Shown: positions 14,198-14,220 of the stretch, in pieces
Position numbering within the stretch: position 1 is the first letter of the stretch
How the letters are laid out: each line of letters opens with the position of its first letter
Assembly (NCBI GenBank): GCA_044866075.1
Contig: JBIOTQ010000011.1
Location: 1 to 14,220 of the forward strand
Reading direction: 5' to 3'
DNA: 14,220 bases
Origin: JBASRP01 sp044866075
Lineage (GTDB): Bacteria; Actinomycetota; AC-67
Program-made: the position numbers and the translations under genes
The notes under the pieces: model-generated
Databases searched by the model: none
What the model was told of the DNA's origin: nothing
What the model saw: the letters and a program-made list of their open reading frames with translations, nothing else

Positions 14198-14220
14198 CCG
14201 CTTCGAGGCGATAAGACGCA

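Overview
The window is high-GC, gene-dense bacterial chromosome with frequent GTG starts and many 4-base start/stop overlaps. Its gene order points to an actinobacterium. The series mazG ... eno - ftsB/divIC - DUF501 - ppx/gppA is the classical actinobacterial neighbourhood (mycobacteria have mfd-mazG-lpqU-eno-ftsB-DUF501-ppx; from memory). An S1-domain protein resembling Bacillus YabR sits directly after the DivIC/FtsB gene, as in Firmicutes, so the host may be a deep-branching or uncultured actinobacterial lineage (inference). There are no rRNAs, tRNAs, insertion sequences, CRISPR arrays or prophage genes.

Layout. 1-561: end of an upstream transcript (strong hairpin at 16-44), then about 500 bases without a convincing gene. 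This stretch holds nested inverted repeats that could fold as an RNA (189-331, with a further stem at 344-391) and a pair of mirrored palindromes (429-515). 562-3571: an apparent operon of mazG, a six-TM HisKA_3 sensor kinase and a NarL/LuxR response regulator, each overlapping the next by 4 bases. 3624-5909: a secreted subtilisin-like protease with a tandem C-terminal repeat. 6050-6468: a 23-residue ORF with an ideal Shine-Dalgarno sequence, coupled to a small membrane protein that looks like a catalytically dead relic of a CDP-alcohol phosphatidyltransferase. 6610-8679: a bifunctional class A penicillin-binding protein, preceded by a terminator-like hairpin. 8728-12313: eno, ftsB, yabR-like, DUF501 and ppx/gppA. 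12310-14197: an MFS exporter and a divergent MarR repressor sharing one operator.

How the genes work together. The conserved core is housekeeping: NTP sanitation (MazG), glycolysis (enolase), division (FtsB), an RNA-binding S1 protein and polyphosphate/pppGpp turnover (Ppx/GppA). Envelope and signalling genes are placed between mazG and eno, where mycobacteria carry only lpqU. The MarR/MFS pair is a self-contained efflux cassette that meets ppx tail to tail, with overlapping stop codons.

The least explained elements are the nested inverted repeats and palindromes before mazG, the 23-aa ORF coupled to the degenerate membrane protein, and the merged actinobacterial/Firmicutes gene order.
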